A stretch of DNA of 64,000 nucleotides from Liquidambar formosana (taxonomy: Eukaryota; Streptophyta; Magnoliopsida; Saxifragales; Altingiaceae). Positions 39,098-50,494 of the stretch are shown here, one piece after another. The notes beneath the pieces were generated by a model. That model had not been told where the DNA came from. It saw only the letters and a list, made by a program, of their open reading frames with translations, and did no database searches. Both the position numbers and the translations under genes were made by a program. The stretch is from NCBI GenBank assembly GCA_039720395.1, contig CM077826.1, positions 37,972,790 through 38,036,789 on the forward strand, read 5' to 3'. How positions within the stretch are numbered: position 1 is the first letter of the stretch; each line of letters opens with the position of its first letter.

Positions 39098-40219
39098 TAC
39101 GTGGGCTAGACTCTTAAAAGTTTGATTGGGCTAAATTAATTTATTATGTTAATTAAAATCAATCACATGCATCTGTTTGATTGTTTGTTTTCATTTATTG
39201 CATTGTGTGCGCAATTTCTACATGATAGGCTTGATTGTCCCTTGATGTATCCTTACCATTAATGGGCCTAGCCTCAATCTTGATCTTCCTGATTCTGAGT
39301 GTTAGGGTGAAAGCTATCAACTTCTCTTGCCTAGTACCCTTGGGTATATTATAATGAATCAATCAAGTACTGCTAAACCCATGCGGCCTTCCTAACACCA
39401 AATATGGTTAGATAAGATTGGTTTAAGTAAGTAAAGGACCCTAGCCTACCCCTTTATTGTAGTCCATATAGACAGCCTTGTAGGGCACCATTGGTTCACC
39501 CTTATGCACCCACAATTGATTGTAATGATGTCATGATTATGCTCGTGTTGTGTTACCATGCTCACTTTTGTGAAATCATAAGATGTGTTGTGTGCTTAGG
39601 TTTACTTTAACCTTGAGAAATGATCAAAAACTTAATCTTATGTCGCCTCACCCACATACCTTTAATAAGTACCTCCACCCTTCATCTAAGGGGCTCCTTA
39701 AAGGAGGGAGTTACTAATTAAAGGTGTGTGAGTTGAGACCATTTATAGTCTTTAAAGTAAACTAATAGGGGCTTGTGTAAGGGTTAAGAAGTAGGAGCTC
39801 ATTAATGTCTATGTCCCTAGTATATCACCTCACCCTTTATCTTAAGGGACACTTTTAAGGATGAGGTGTCCAACTAGGAAGATATCATGTTTAGACCTAG
39901 CCTATAATTTGCCTACACTTGGGGGAAAGTGACTCTTGATTGTTTTGTAATAATTAATGGTTAGAACTTAAAGTTAAGTGAATCACCTTCATACCCTTAG
40001 AATGTTTCCTTACGCTTCAAAATACCCCTAAGGACGAGATATCTACCTAAGGGTATGCTTGGTAAGACTACACTTATCAAATTTAGTGCATTTATAGACA
40101 TCTTGTTAAAATGCTTTGCTCATAGCCTAAAAGGGGAATTTATTCTTGAAGGAGGGCTGGATTAAACCCGTGGTATCTTCTAGAGGTTAAAGATTAGAGC
40201 GGAACCCATTATCACTTTC

Positions 40220-41090
40220 ATGGCTGGAGTTAGCAATACAACATTGGAAGACATTAGGGGAATGCTTTGTGAGATCATGCAAATGTTGATCAATATCTCA
40301 AAAATTGTTCAAGTTGTTCCTCGAGCCCAATTTGAGCATGTGAATCATCATGAGTCTAATTCAAGGGCTACCAAGTCCCAAAGATCCAACATAGTAGATT
40401 TGAAAATCCAAACTATCAAGAAGAAGCCTTGCCAATTTACCAAACTCCACATGCCATTGAACCATGCTTTTTAGAGAGTGAAGACCTTAGGCTTATTGTC
40501 ACCTCTTGATTCAAAACCCCTTCCTAATCCTTTACCTTGTCGGTTTAAGGAAAATTAATATTCTGGTTTTCATCAGAGTAGGGGACATGACACCAACCAT
40601 TGTTATAGACTAAGACATGAGATCCAAGACCTCATTGATCATGGAGTAATCACTTTTCCCAAACCAACCAATAATCCAAATATTCTTCAAAGCTTTTCCA
40701 TGAACCCATTTTTTGCCACCGTAAACCTAATCTCTCCAACCCAGCTATATGCCAATCCATCGAGATCTCTTGCCATAATTAAGCAAGAATTTCCAATTCA
40801 TGACCCATATCATTTAGAGAATACTCAAACTGTTGCTAGCATAGGGGTTCTTGATTTTGAGGGACTTTATGAGGCTCAAGGAACCTTTAACACTCACAGG
40901 GATTTGGATAATGTTGGCGGCACAAGTTAAGATGAAGAAAAGAAGAAGTTGATGCCTTGAGGTTGTTGGGACCCTCAAGGAACCTTTAACACTCACAGGG
41001 ATTTGGATAATGTTGGCGGCACAAGTCAAGATGAAGAAAAGAAGAAGTTGATGCCTTGAGGTTGTTGGGAAAGATAATGAGTTTTTCTTG
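40220..41090 (+). pseudogene. LARD gag-like remnant
   Basis: An 84-codon frame from 40220 (MAGVSNTTLEDIRGMLCEIM) is followed, after stops, by a zinc-knuckle-like FHQSRGHDTNHCYRLRHEI and QDLIDHGVITFPKPT (about 40575-40670). It then continues in another frame as MNPFFATVNL...VASIGVLDFEGLYEAQGTF to a stop at 40928-40930. The GHDTN-C-LRHEIQDLID signature is typical of gag C-termini in plant gypsy-like elements. No downstream pol. The C-terminal part contains the tandem duplication at 40875-41072. Confidence 0.7.
40875..41072 (+). repeat. Near-perfect 99-bp tandem duplication in LARD gag remnant
   Basis: Two head-to-tail units (40875-40973 and 40974-41072), each opening CTCAAGGAACCTTTAACACT, are identical except at the junction end and one internal site. 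Unit 1 has AGTTAAGATG (T at 40928) where unit 2 has AGTCAAGATG. In the gag frame this is a TAA stop versus CAA. Confidence 0.95.
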
Positions 41091-43498
41091 GTGCTTACTG
41101 CTACATTAATTCTATCATGACTATCTGTGATAAAGAGTTTAAGTTTTTTGTTTGTTTTCTAGTTAGTTAATTGTTTTTTATCTTCAAGTCAAATGTCCTT
41201 TCAAGTTTTGAGTTTTTTGAGTCCTAGTCATTGTCAATGTGTTCTCCTTCATTCCTTTAATAAAAAGTTTGATTTCAATAATTTCGTTGTCTCTCTATTT
41301 CTCTTCTCCTCAATCAATTAATAGTCAAAATGGCATGAAAATATTTCCTAAGAAGCTCAAAAGTTCTTCCCACTAAAAGAGCAAACATAATGAATGATGA
41401 ATGAGTTGCAATTGATTAACTTGGAAACAATGAAAAGTCAAAAATGGTAAACATAGGGGTAGCCGCCCATTACACTCCATGAAAAAGCAACTTAAGAAGA
41501 TCTTGAAACGATTGTAAGAAGCAATTCAAAGATCAAAAGAAGAAATAAACTAGCATGGTGTAAGCTTTTGGAAATGTTTATTTCCCTCTCCCTCAAAAGG
41601 AAAAGAAAAAAAAAAGTCAAAAGCAAAAATTGTGAAAAAAAAAAAGAAAAAAAAAAAGAAAGAAAAGAACACAAAAAAGAAAAAAAAAAGTACCAAAAGA
41701 AAGGGAAGGGATTAACATCTAAAAGCATCAAGAAGGAAATCAACAACAATTAAAAGAAAGTCTTGTGATAAAAGAAGACTACAACCTATGTTCGTAACTT
41801 GCGGGAGAAGTTTAAGCCAAGCGAAGGTGGTCCCTATGTGGTTATGTAGATCCTAGGCCCGCTAGGTTGAAAACCTAAAAAGGCGACCTAGGCAAAAGTT
41901 AGGGCTTTTGAAGAAAAAAATGATAAAAAAAAGAAAAATGAATCTCTTGAATTACGAGGACCTGATTCTCCACCTAAAAAGAAATGTTAGTTTGATTGAT
42001 ATCTTTTAGAGATCAAAGTGGAGATACGTAGGCAGCCCATAAAGTCACTTTGGGTGTGGTCCAATTCATTGAAAAAAAAAGAAAAAAAAGAGAAAGAAAG
42101 GGACTTTGCATGTAACCAACCATTGAAGGCAATTCTTTGTGACTAAGTTAAGAAGAAGCAGTTTCATTGATTGAATTAGTGAGCTTAAAATACTACATGA
42201 CACTGAAAGAGTTAATTTAATTATTCTTCTTTTTCAATTTGTTCTTGTTTGACTTTCTCAATTCTTTCATGTATTCCTCTACTTTTATCTTTTGTTTCTC
42301 TTGAGTCTTGTATGTCTCTAATGGTCATTGACTTTGTCCTTTAAAATCACTCATTCACTATAATCTATTTATAAAGTCTATTAGATTTTGTTTCATTATA
42401 CTTTAATCTTGATTTAGACTCTTGTTATGGATTTAATGATGGAAAAGGGTAGCAGTAACCACTAAGGAATGATTTACCTTAGTTATAGGCATGAGACTTT
42501 ATGAGCTTAGGAGAATAGGTGTTATTTTCTGTGTACTTGGAGCTAATTTGTCTTGTTTGGTCAAAAAACTTGAATAAAAATGACACTCTATGTACTTGGG
42601 GGCTGATTCTACTCGTAAAAGAAGAAATGAAATGTGTGCTAGTGCTGGTTTGTTTGATTAGAGAACCTAGATGAATTAATGAAGAGAATGGGCCGAGGCT
42701 TCACGAGTTGAATTTCTGTGCGCTAAGGAGAAAAGGGAAAAAGAGAAAAAAAAGAAAAAGAAAAGAAAAGCTAGCTAGGTTGAAAACCCGAAAGGGCAGC
42801 CTAAACAAAAATTAGGGCAACCCGCTAGTTTGAAAACCCATAAGGGCGATCTAGGCAAAAGTTAGGGTTTTGAAAGAAAAAGAGAAATGAAAAAAGAAGA
42901 TGGGAAGAAGAGGTGTTTCCACTCTATCCTTATACCTTGAAGAGGAATCCATGGGTTTAATCCAATCTTCCTGAAATACATTGTTTCTTAAAAAGGCTTG
43001 ACTACAATTTTTGAAAGAAAAATGCTTTTAGAAAAATCGCATGACTGTGTTAAATTCGAATAAATAACCTAAAAAGATTTATGAGAAAAATTTGATGAAA
43101 ATGATGATTGGTTTAACATGTGTGGTTGCATGTCTTGTGGCTAAGCCATAACATATTTATGAAATAATCCATAGAAACTTTCCCTAATCATTTCAGAGAT
43201 AATGAAAAAATAAGCTTTTAAAAGTGTGAAGTTACCAGAGTGAAAAGATGATATTGTTTTCCTTAAAAATAAGCAAGGTTTAAAGAGAAGTTTTCACCTA
43301 GAAGGGGTATAATTATTGATTTTGTTGCATGCTAGAAGAGTTTTGATAAAGTGAAAATGTGAAAGGGTTAAGTTTTGTGATTTGTGCATAGGTTGATAAC
43401 ATTTGACATTCTGATTTCTTATAATATTGGTATTAAGTTGCTTGATAGCATTTGTTTGAATAGTTTCCCCTCATATTGTCCACCAATGCAATTAGTGC

Positions 43499-44287
43499 AA
43501 TATGGGAAGACCTTCATCGAACGTAGTTTGGTGTAAGCTATAGATACCTGATATTATTCACTGGTGTAACTGGTGCAATATAGGAAGACCTTTCATCGAA
43601 CGTAGTTCGGTGTAAGCTATGGATACCTCATATTATTCACCAAAGTAACTAGTGCAATATGGAAAGACCTTTCATCGAACGGAGTTCGATGTAAGCTATA
43701 GATACTTCATATTGTCCACCGGTGTAACTAGTGCAATATGGGAAAACCTTTCATTCGAACTTAGTTTGATGTAAGCTATCGATACCTGATATTATTCACT
43801 AGGTGTAACTGGTGCAATATGGGAAGACCTTTCATCGAACAGTAGTTCGGTGTAAGATATGGATACCTTATATTACTCACCGGTGTAACTAGTGCAATAT
43901 GGGAAGGCCTTTCATTGAACGGAGTTCGGTATAACCTATAACTACCTCATATTGTCCACTAGGTGTAACTAGTGCAATATGGGAAGACCTTTCATCAAGC
44001 GTAGTTTGGTGTAATCTATGGATACTTCACATTATTCACCAGTGCAACTGATGTAGTATAGGAAGACCTTTCATTGAACGTATTAGTGTAAGCTATGGAT
44101 ACCTCATATTATTCACTAGTGCAACTGGTGTAGTATGGGAAGACCTTTCATCGAATGTAGTTCTATGTAAGCTATGGATACTTCATATTGTCCAACGATG
44201 CAACTGGTGCAATATGAGAAAACTTTTATCGAACGTAGTTCAGTGTAAGCTTTAGATGCCTCATATTGTTCACTAGTGTAACTGGCG
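43499..44287 (+). repeat. Minisatellite, about ten units of about 79 bp
   Basis: Each unit begins CAATATGGGAAGACCTTTCA, continues TCGAACG-AGTTCGGTGTAAG and ends near ATTCAC-GGTGTAACTGGTG. Units differ by 10-20 percent. Alternation of ATTATTCAC and ATTGTCCAC variants hints at a higher-order pattern. It lies upstream of the 3' LTR of the LARD, where gypsy-type elements often carry tandem repeats. Confidence 0.95.
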
Positions 44288-44306
44288 TATAATATGAGAA
44301 ATATAT

Positions 44307-44466
44307 GTGAAGAGTTCTGTGGAACTTATGAGGAATACCTTTGTGCGTGAAGAGTTCTTTGGAACTCATGAGGAGTACTTTTAAGTGTGAGGAGTTCTGC
44401 GGAACGCATGAGGAGTACCTTTATGTGTGAGGAGTTTTGTGGAACTGATGAGGAGTATAATTGTGT
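44307..44466 (+). repeat. Minisatellite, four units of 40 bp
   Basis: Units start GTGAAGAGTTCTGTGGAACT / GTGAGGAGTTCTGCGGAACG and include CATGAGGAGTACCTTT, followed by partial units to about 44600. Separate from the 79-bp array just upstream. A minus-strand frame across it is a repeat artefact. Confidence 0.9.
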
Positions 44467-44747
44467 GTGAGGAGTTTGTGTGTGAGGAGTTCTATGGGTA
44501 GGTGGCGTCCGATCTATAAAACTCATAAGAGTATCATTATTTATGGAAGGTTTGTGTGTGATGAATTCTATGGGTTGGTGGCATCCGACCTATAGAATTT
44601 AGTAATATAATCACCTTCTTTTCATATATTTCCTTAGTGGGTATTGATGAAATTAATCCCCTAAGTAAAAATGGGCTGTTTTTTAATCATTGGTGAACAA
44701 ATATCATTGGTTCACAAGCGAAACTTGTTCACCAATAAGGGGCTTCT

Positions 44748-46781
44748 AGTTACACCCCATTTTTGTCACCCTAGTTAGAGGTCGTCATTTCATGTAACTT
44801 TTTGTTTCATTTTTTAGTCTAGTATTTTGCATTGAATTTTTAGGGTCTTAAGGATGATGCGTATGAATTTTAGGTTCATTTTGGAATTGATCTCAATAGT
44901 CAATTAGAGCTTTTGTGACTTGAAGGGCATTATTGTCATTTAAGTCATATCTTTTCTGTTTGACCTTGAAATGATCTCCAAGTTATCAATTGGAGCTCAT
45001 ATTGATACATAGGAGGTATTTATAGGTTCAATTTGATGAATTGATGGTTTAGGATTAATTAGGCTTATAATAGTTCAAGTTGGCTAAAAGACCCTCTTTT
45101 GGTTTGCTCAAGTCGACTCATAATTTTCACTTAATTTTCTCGAATTAGACTTTAATTAGTCTTAATTTCATTCCAAAATATGTTTTAGAATGTTAGATTT
45201 TGATTTGGAAAGCATTTGGTGCAACCTTGTGTGCATACTTAAGCTTTGCAACAGTGGAACATAGTAGTTAACCACCTTTGTAAAACTTAAACATGCACCC
45301 ATGGTTAAGGATTTTTGTCCTAAAATGTTTAAAAATGTGTTCCTTTTCAAAACACAGTCGTTTTGGCTTTCATTTCATCAAAATGGGACTTCGTTTGACC
45401 CCTGAAACACTTTTGGAAGGCGATGACGCGCTCGAGTGACCACCTAGGGCTGGACAGCTAGCTGCCCAAGCCCAAGTAGCTAGCCGCCCAGCCTTGGGTG
45501 GTCACCCGAGCACTCCACCATTTTTAGGGTTTTTGCGATTTTCTTCCATTTTTGACTTATTTTTCCGCCTCCACAAGTCTTTCTTTCTAATTTTTTGGTA
45601 GATTTGAGTGTCTTGAGCCCCAAGAGAGTCTCTAATAGCCCTTGAATCATTATTTAGGGTTTTAATCTTATCCATTGATTTTTGAGAGTTGATCCTTATA
45701 AATACCTAACTATGTTCAGCCCAAAAGGAGACAACTTAGGCACTAGGAACCTAAACCCTAAAAGAGAGAGTTTTTTGTGAGAGAGAGAAGTACTAAGGAG
45801 AGTTCCACTAACCCTGGCAAAGAAGGAGGAAGAGCTCTCGACGTCAAGAAGAGGTTCTATAAAAGGTAAAGCTCACAACCCTAAAATCTAGAAAATTAGG
45901 GTTTTTCTCTTACGTAAATTCTAATGCATGCTATTGTTATGATTATTATTAAAGTTTGATACTTTCATGATATCATATGCATAATATTGAGATTGTTCAT
46001 GGATTAATATGCATATTTTTGGCTATTGCTTGGAGAATATTGCAAATGGTAAGTAGGTATGGAAAGTACCTTTTTCTTCTTTATTCTTTCCCTTCTCCTT
46101 CCTTGGGTTATTTCCTAATAAAGAGATATGGTAAATCTTTTAGGTTTTCCTTCCTTAAAAAATTCCTTTTCTAAGAAGTTTCCATCTTTATTAGAATAAT
46201 ATATTTTTAAATATCTTTTTGAGAATCATTTATCTTTGGAAACTTTCCATATTTTCTTAAAAGAAAACTTAGGGTTTACCATAAGTCATTATTAGATTAT
46301 AACCCTATTCTTAACGAACTACATGAACTGTAATCCTTGTACGTTCAATACAAGGTACGTAGGCGCTCTTTGATGTTCAAGTTCGCCCTAGAATACTAAG
46401 TATCCTAGGTTTCTTTCTTTCTTCTTTCTTTTTTATTTATTTGCTTATTTGGATGGATGGAATGATGATATGCATGCTGTCTTGTGATGATAATTGTTGA
46501 TTTTTGCAATGATTAAAACTTTGATTTAGCCCAATTAAATTAAGAGACCAATTAGGGCGATATGGGTGCCTATAAGCTTTGCCTAGAACCTTCCCATATC
46601 GTAACTTAGCTTCCGAATTCACAATCTTTGCTTTTCAAAATATCTTTTGCCTTTTCCATTTTTAAAACATGGAGTCACTTGTTTTGGAAAATAAAATATT
46701 TTAGGGGTTTCCTATTTTCCTTAAAAAATGAGGTGGCAACTCCTTTTTGATTTCCAATGTGGGCCACTTTCGGGGTTCACA
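44748..46781 (+). repeat. LARD 3' LTR (2034 bp)
   Basis: It begins AGTTACACCCCATTTTTGTC (the 5' LTR has TGTCACACC here) and ends TTTCGGGGTTCACA. It contains a TATA-like CCTTATAAATACC (45697-45705) followed by a GAGAGAGA leader, so it holds a plausible promoter, unlike the 5' LTR. A CTAGC-GCCCAAG repeat lies at about 45459-45495. Followed by the target duplication AAACC. Confidence 0.9.
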
Positions 46782-46786
46782 AAACC

Positions 46787-48101
46787 AAATGAAGAAATTC
46801 TCCTTATCTAAATTTTTCAGACAACTCTATCAATCTTTCAGCCTGCTGAAAATTGCCTTTTAAATGACTGAAACATGTTTCAGCCATCTGAAATACACAG
46901 ACAGATGAAAATTAACAATTAGTCAAGCAAATTACTTATCAGCACTGACCACAGCCTTCTTTTCATTAAAAACTATTTAAGTAAATGCCTATGAGGATAT
47001 TTACTTTAATTTTTTTAATGAAAATAAGCAAATAACCCCCGATTTGAATCCAAATAAAATATCAAAAAAATCAAATTAAAAGTATATCAAAATCTCATTT
47101 TCATGTTTTAGTACAAAATTGGTTTCCCTGACAGATTTTTCTAAAACAAACATGTGAGAAACCCAATCCAAACATACTAATAAAATCTCATAAAATCACA
47201 AAAATCTTATAATATTATAAACTTTTATCACTGCCAAAATTATCTTTAAAACGAAGATTTATAAAAATTCATTTTTCCTAACACTTAGACAAAATTCAGC
47301 AGCTTAAACCCCAGAGCTGCAATTAAGGCTAAACACTCACCTAAAACACTTAATGCATAAAAACAAGCATCAAAACACATATAACATCATATTATCATAC
47401 ACATGGATTACCCATTCATGAGGTTATCTAACAAATCATGGGATTAACTATGCTAATTATATATTAAGTCGTAATAATCCCTATTAAGAAAAAAAGACCT
47501 CACACCTCTATTGTCAAGTGCCACCAAATCTGTAGAAGTAAGAGAGTGAGGAAGTTATTTTACTCTCTCACTCTCTTTCGATGTATCCCTCTTTTCCATC
47601 CAAACCATATCATCCCGAGAGAGCATCTATCATTAATCAACATCATCGTCTCCATCACAGAACCAAAGTCGCAGTGGGTTGTGTGACTGAAAATTGGGCC
47701 AATCATTCTCTCTCTTTCTCCTGCCATCTTAAGCTAGGCAATGCTGGTTAATCTCTCTCCCATATATGTGTGTATGGGTATATAGCTGCAGCTAATGTTT
47801 AGAAGGGCTTGCTTTTGCAACAGAGCACAAATTATAGCAAATATTACAAGGTCTTGTAGTTATAGTATTTTGAATTTTGGTGGGTTTGATTTGGGGAAGG
47901 ATATTGGGATTTTTTTTTTTTTTTTATTTTCATTTTCTGGGTAAAGAAGGATGTTGGAATTTTGATGGAATGTGGGTGTTGTGTTTTTATTTTGGTGGGA
48001 AAATTTGTATTTTTATATGATTTTGTGTTTTCTCACTGTGAGCGCACTGATTTCACCATGTATTCTTTCTTGCTTGTATTTTACCTGCTTTTACTTCTGA
48101 T
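46787..48101. other. Older flanking DNA, probably transposon-derived, unclassified
   Basis: Right flank of the LARD insertion. It includes a CTGAAA/TTTCAG-rich stretch (46840-46900), CT-rich tracts (47560-47600, 47710-47760) and poly-T (47910-47926). It may continue the LTR-like sequence at 35270-36914, but I could not align a terminus. No gene seen. Confidence 0.4.
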
Positions 48102-49428
48102 TGTGCCAACCCCGGAGGATTAGCATATGAATAAGAGTTGCCACCTGGAAGGGTCTAAGACTAATTTTATTAACCAGAGAAAAGTTCAGAATTAGGATAC
48201 ATGTTGGGAAGGTATTAGGCACCCAACAATGTCTGGTAATAAACCGGCCCTCATTTTATATTCATTGACCATGTTTAGTATTTTAATTTAATCTATATCA
48301 CCCATAAATCATGCAATAATTAAAACACACACAAATGACATATTAATCAAGTAAACAATAAATATAAGTTATACAATTCTATTATCAAATATAAATTCAT
48401 ACCTCTTGCAAATGAAATTGGCTAGTGTTTAAACCATCCCTCAGGTCTACTGTGAATCTGGTAGCATCCCTTCCATTAAGCCAAGCAAAGCTATTTCCCT
48501 TCCTCACAAGTCATCTCTCTTTTATTTTCTCTCAATGTAACTTCTCTCTATTTTAGTATTTTCTCTACAAAAACTCTCCTCCCCAAGTCTCTCTTTCTCT
48601 CTATTTTCTCTCAAAATTTCAGCATTCCCCCCTAACCCTCTAATTTTTTGGTATCCTTGAACTCTCCCAAGCTTTTACTATTTAGGGAAGAATCAAAGTG
48701 CAAGCTTATTCACTGACCTAATTTCCCCCACCATTCTCCACTTCTTTTATTTTTGCCAACCTATACATCTCCCATTTACCTAATTTCCCCACCATTCCTC
48801 ACTTCTATTGTTTCTTGGAGTGGGTTTCTCACTTAAAAAGAAAAGAAGTTGTTGAAATAGTAAAATTACCAGTCAATCTTACATAAGTTGACAGTCAGTA
48901 GAAATGAAGTTGACAGTCATTGTGAAGCAAAACAGTATCAAATTTTTATCACTTAAGATAAATAGTGGATGAATCACTTGTGATAGATGATGGATACAAC
49001 ACTTGGTAATGGTGGATGAATCACTTGAGATAAATGGAGGATACACCACTTGGTAAATGGTGGATGAATTACCAAAGATAAATGGTGGATACACCACTTG
49101 GTAAATAGGAGATGAATTCATCACCACTTCAAATGTTAGGTAAATGTGAGCTTATATAAAGAAGACTTTGGTTGGAAACAATGAACACAATTGAGAGGGA
49201 ATGAGTTGAATGAATGAGAGATGAATAAGAATGGTGAGAAGTGTGAGAAGGGTGCATAGAGAGAACTCTACCCAATTAGTCTTATATACATATACGCACA
49301 CATATATATGCACCTAATTCAATTGCTTGCTTTGCTCACAGAAAAGAGACCCAGTTTGAAAATAAACATCACGGACCTCATCATCGGGAACTCACCATCA
49401 AACGTAAGGACAAAATGGGGTGTCTACA
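48102..49428 (-). mobile_element. Inverted solo LTR related to the LARD LTR family (1327 bp)
   Basis: On the minus strand it starts TGTAGACACCCCATTTTGTC and ends CTCCGGGGTTGGCACA, paralleling the TGT-ACACCCCATTTTTGTC...GGGGTTCACA ends of the LARD LTRs, with the conserved AGGTGGCAACTCTT near the 3' end. No internal region is attached. It contains the GGATGAAT minisatellite at 48955-49115. The target duplication is not clear. Confidence 0.75.
48955..49115. repeat. Short minisatellite in inverted LTR
   Basis: Alternating blocks of GATAAATGGTGGATACACCA and TTGGTAAATGGTGGATGAAT, about 60 bp per pair, roughly 2.5 copies with variation. Confidence 0.85.
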
Positions 49429-49831
49429 CTCGCCTGATTCTTGCCCTGTATCAATTTTTTATTTTTTATTTTTTAATTTTTCAAAATCAAGTAAAACGCT
49501 TTAGCTATTTGGTACAAATTTATATATAACAAGCAGAGAAAGAGGAGATTGAGTGAAAGAATAAAACTAAAGAGGGAGAAAGAGAGGGATTGAGACATAG
49601 GAGAGAGAAATAGAGCATTTTCTGATCGTCTTCCCCAACGAGGCTTGACACCGATGGCACCACTTCTTGCAAAGTACATAAGATCTACAACATTAGAGAG
49701 AAGATAGAGAAAGATATGCTGGAATTTATGGTGTTGTTTCCTAGAAATCATTGGCAGTTGCCGAAGTCTATGTTGCTAGAAAACACATTGGTATGGGAGA
49801 TGGGAAAGAGTCAGTATTCAATATAGGGAGC
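49429..49831. other. Short unassigned stretch between LTRs
   Basis: GA-rich sequence (49540-49610) and nothing recognisable. The frame at 49751-49945 runs into the adjacent LTR and is not a gene. Confidence 0.5.
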
Positions 49832-50494
49832 CGTGATCCTTGGAAAGTGGCTCACATGATTGAAAAGGGAGTTGCCACCTCATTTTTTAAAGGAAACAAG
49901 GAAAACCCTAAAAACCTTTTTGTTTTAAAGAAAACAATTGAATGACTCCATGTTTAAAAAGGAAATGCAAAAAGGACTTTTTGGAAACCAAAGAAACTAG
50001 GGATTCGAAGGCTAAGTTATGACATGGAAAGGTTTTAGGCAAAGCCTATAAGCACCCATGTCACCCTAATCGGTTTCTTAGTTTATTTGGGCTAAATTAA
50101 AGTCTTGTCATACAAAAATCAGCAAATATCATCATAAAAAAGCATGCAAATATCCATCCATTCATCCATCCATCCATTTATTCACAATAAACAAACAAAA
50201 TAAAGAAAAGAAAAGAAAAAGAAAATTAGGATACTTGGATCGTAAGGCGGACTTGAACCTCAAAGTGAGCGCCTACGTACCACGTATGGAAATACATGGA
50301 TCAAAGTCAGCGTAGTTCAAAAAGAAAAGGATTACAACCTAATATGAACCTAAGTTTCTTACCCTAAGTTTCTTTATATTAAAAGATAGAGAATTTGATA
50401 AATAAACCAAGTTTGGAATTAGGCAACTTCCATAAGATGGAAACTTTGAGAAAAAGGTAACTTTGATAACAAGGAAACTTCCAATAATTACTAT
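49832..50494 (-). mobile_element. Truncated inverted LTR, same family
   Basis: Plus-strand CGTGATCCTTGGAAAGTGGC, then GGAGTTGCCACCTCATTTTT, is the inverted 3' end of the LARD-type LTR. It continues through the inverted CATGT-GCCCTAAT block and the TACGTAGGCGCTC motif (about 50280). It stops at 50494, where a forward LTR of a related type begins. Its missing part may lie on the far side of the nested insertions, outside the window. Confidence 0.8.

Larger units (their letters stand above)
36920..46781 (+). mobile_element. LARD-like non-autonomous LTR retrotransposon (9.86 kb), TSD AAACC
   Basis: The LTRs at 36920-39075 and 44748-46781 both end in GGGGTTCACA, and AAACC flanks the element exactly (36915-36919 and 46782-46786). 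The PBS-like TTTGGCGACTCCCCTGGGGA follows the 5' LTR and a purine tract (AATAAGGGGC) precedes the 3' LTR. The 5.7-kb interior has only a degenerate gag, repeated GAAAACC-AAAGGGCG-C-AGGCAAAAG blocks (about 41865 and 42780-42860), A-rich stretches and two minisatellites. No protease, RT, RNase H or integrase motif is present. This fits large retrotransposon derivatives mobilised by a relative. It inserted into an older LTR-like sequence. Confidence 0.93.

Noticed and set aside
43499..44287. Regular array considered as a CRISPR
   Set aside because: Whole 79-bp units repeat with scattered divergence, with no alternation of constant repeat and unique spacer, and the context is a plant retrotransposon.
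49434..49438. CTGAT near the right end of the inverted LTR matching CTGAT at 48097-48101, considered as its target duplication
   Set aside because: It is offset by five bases from the canonical TGTCTACA terminus, so a chance match is likely.
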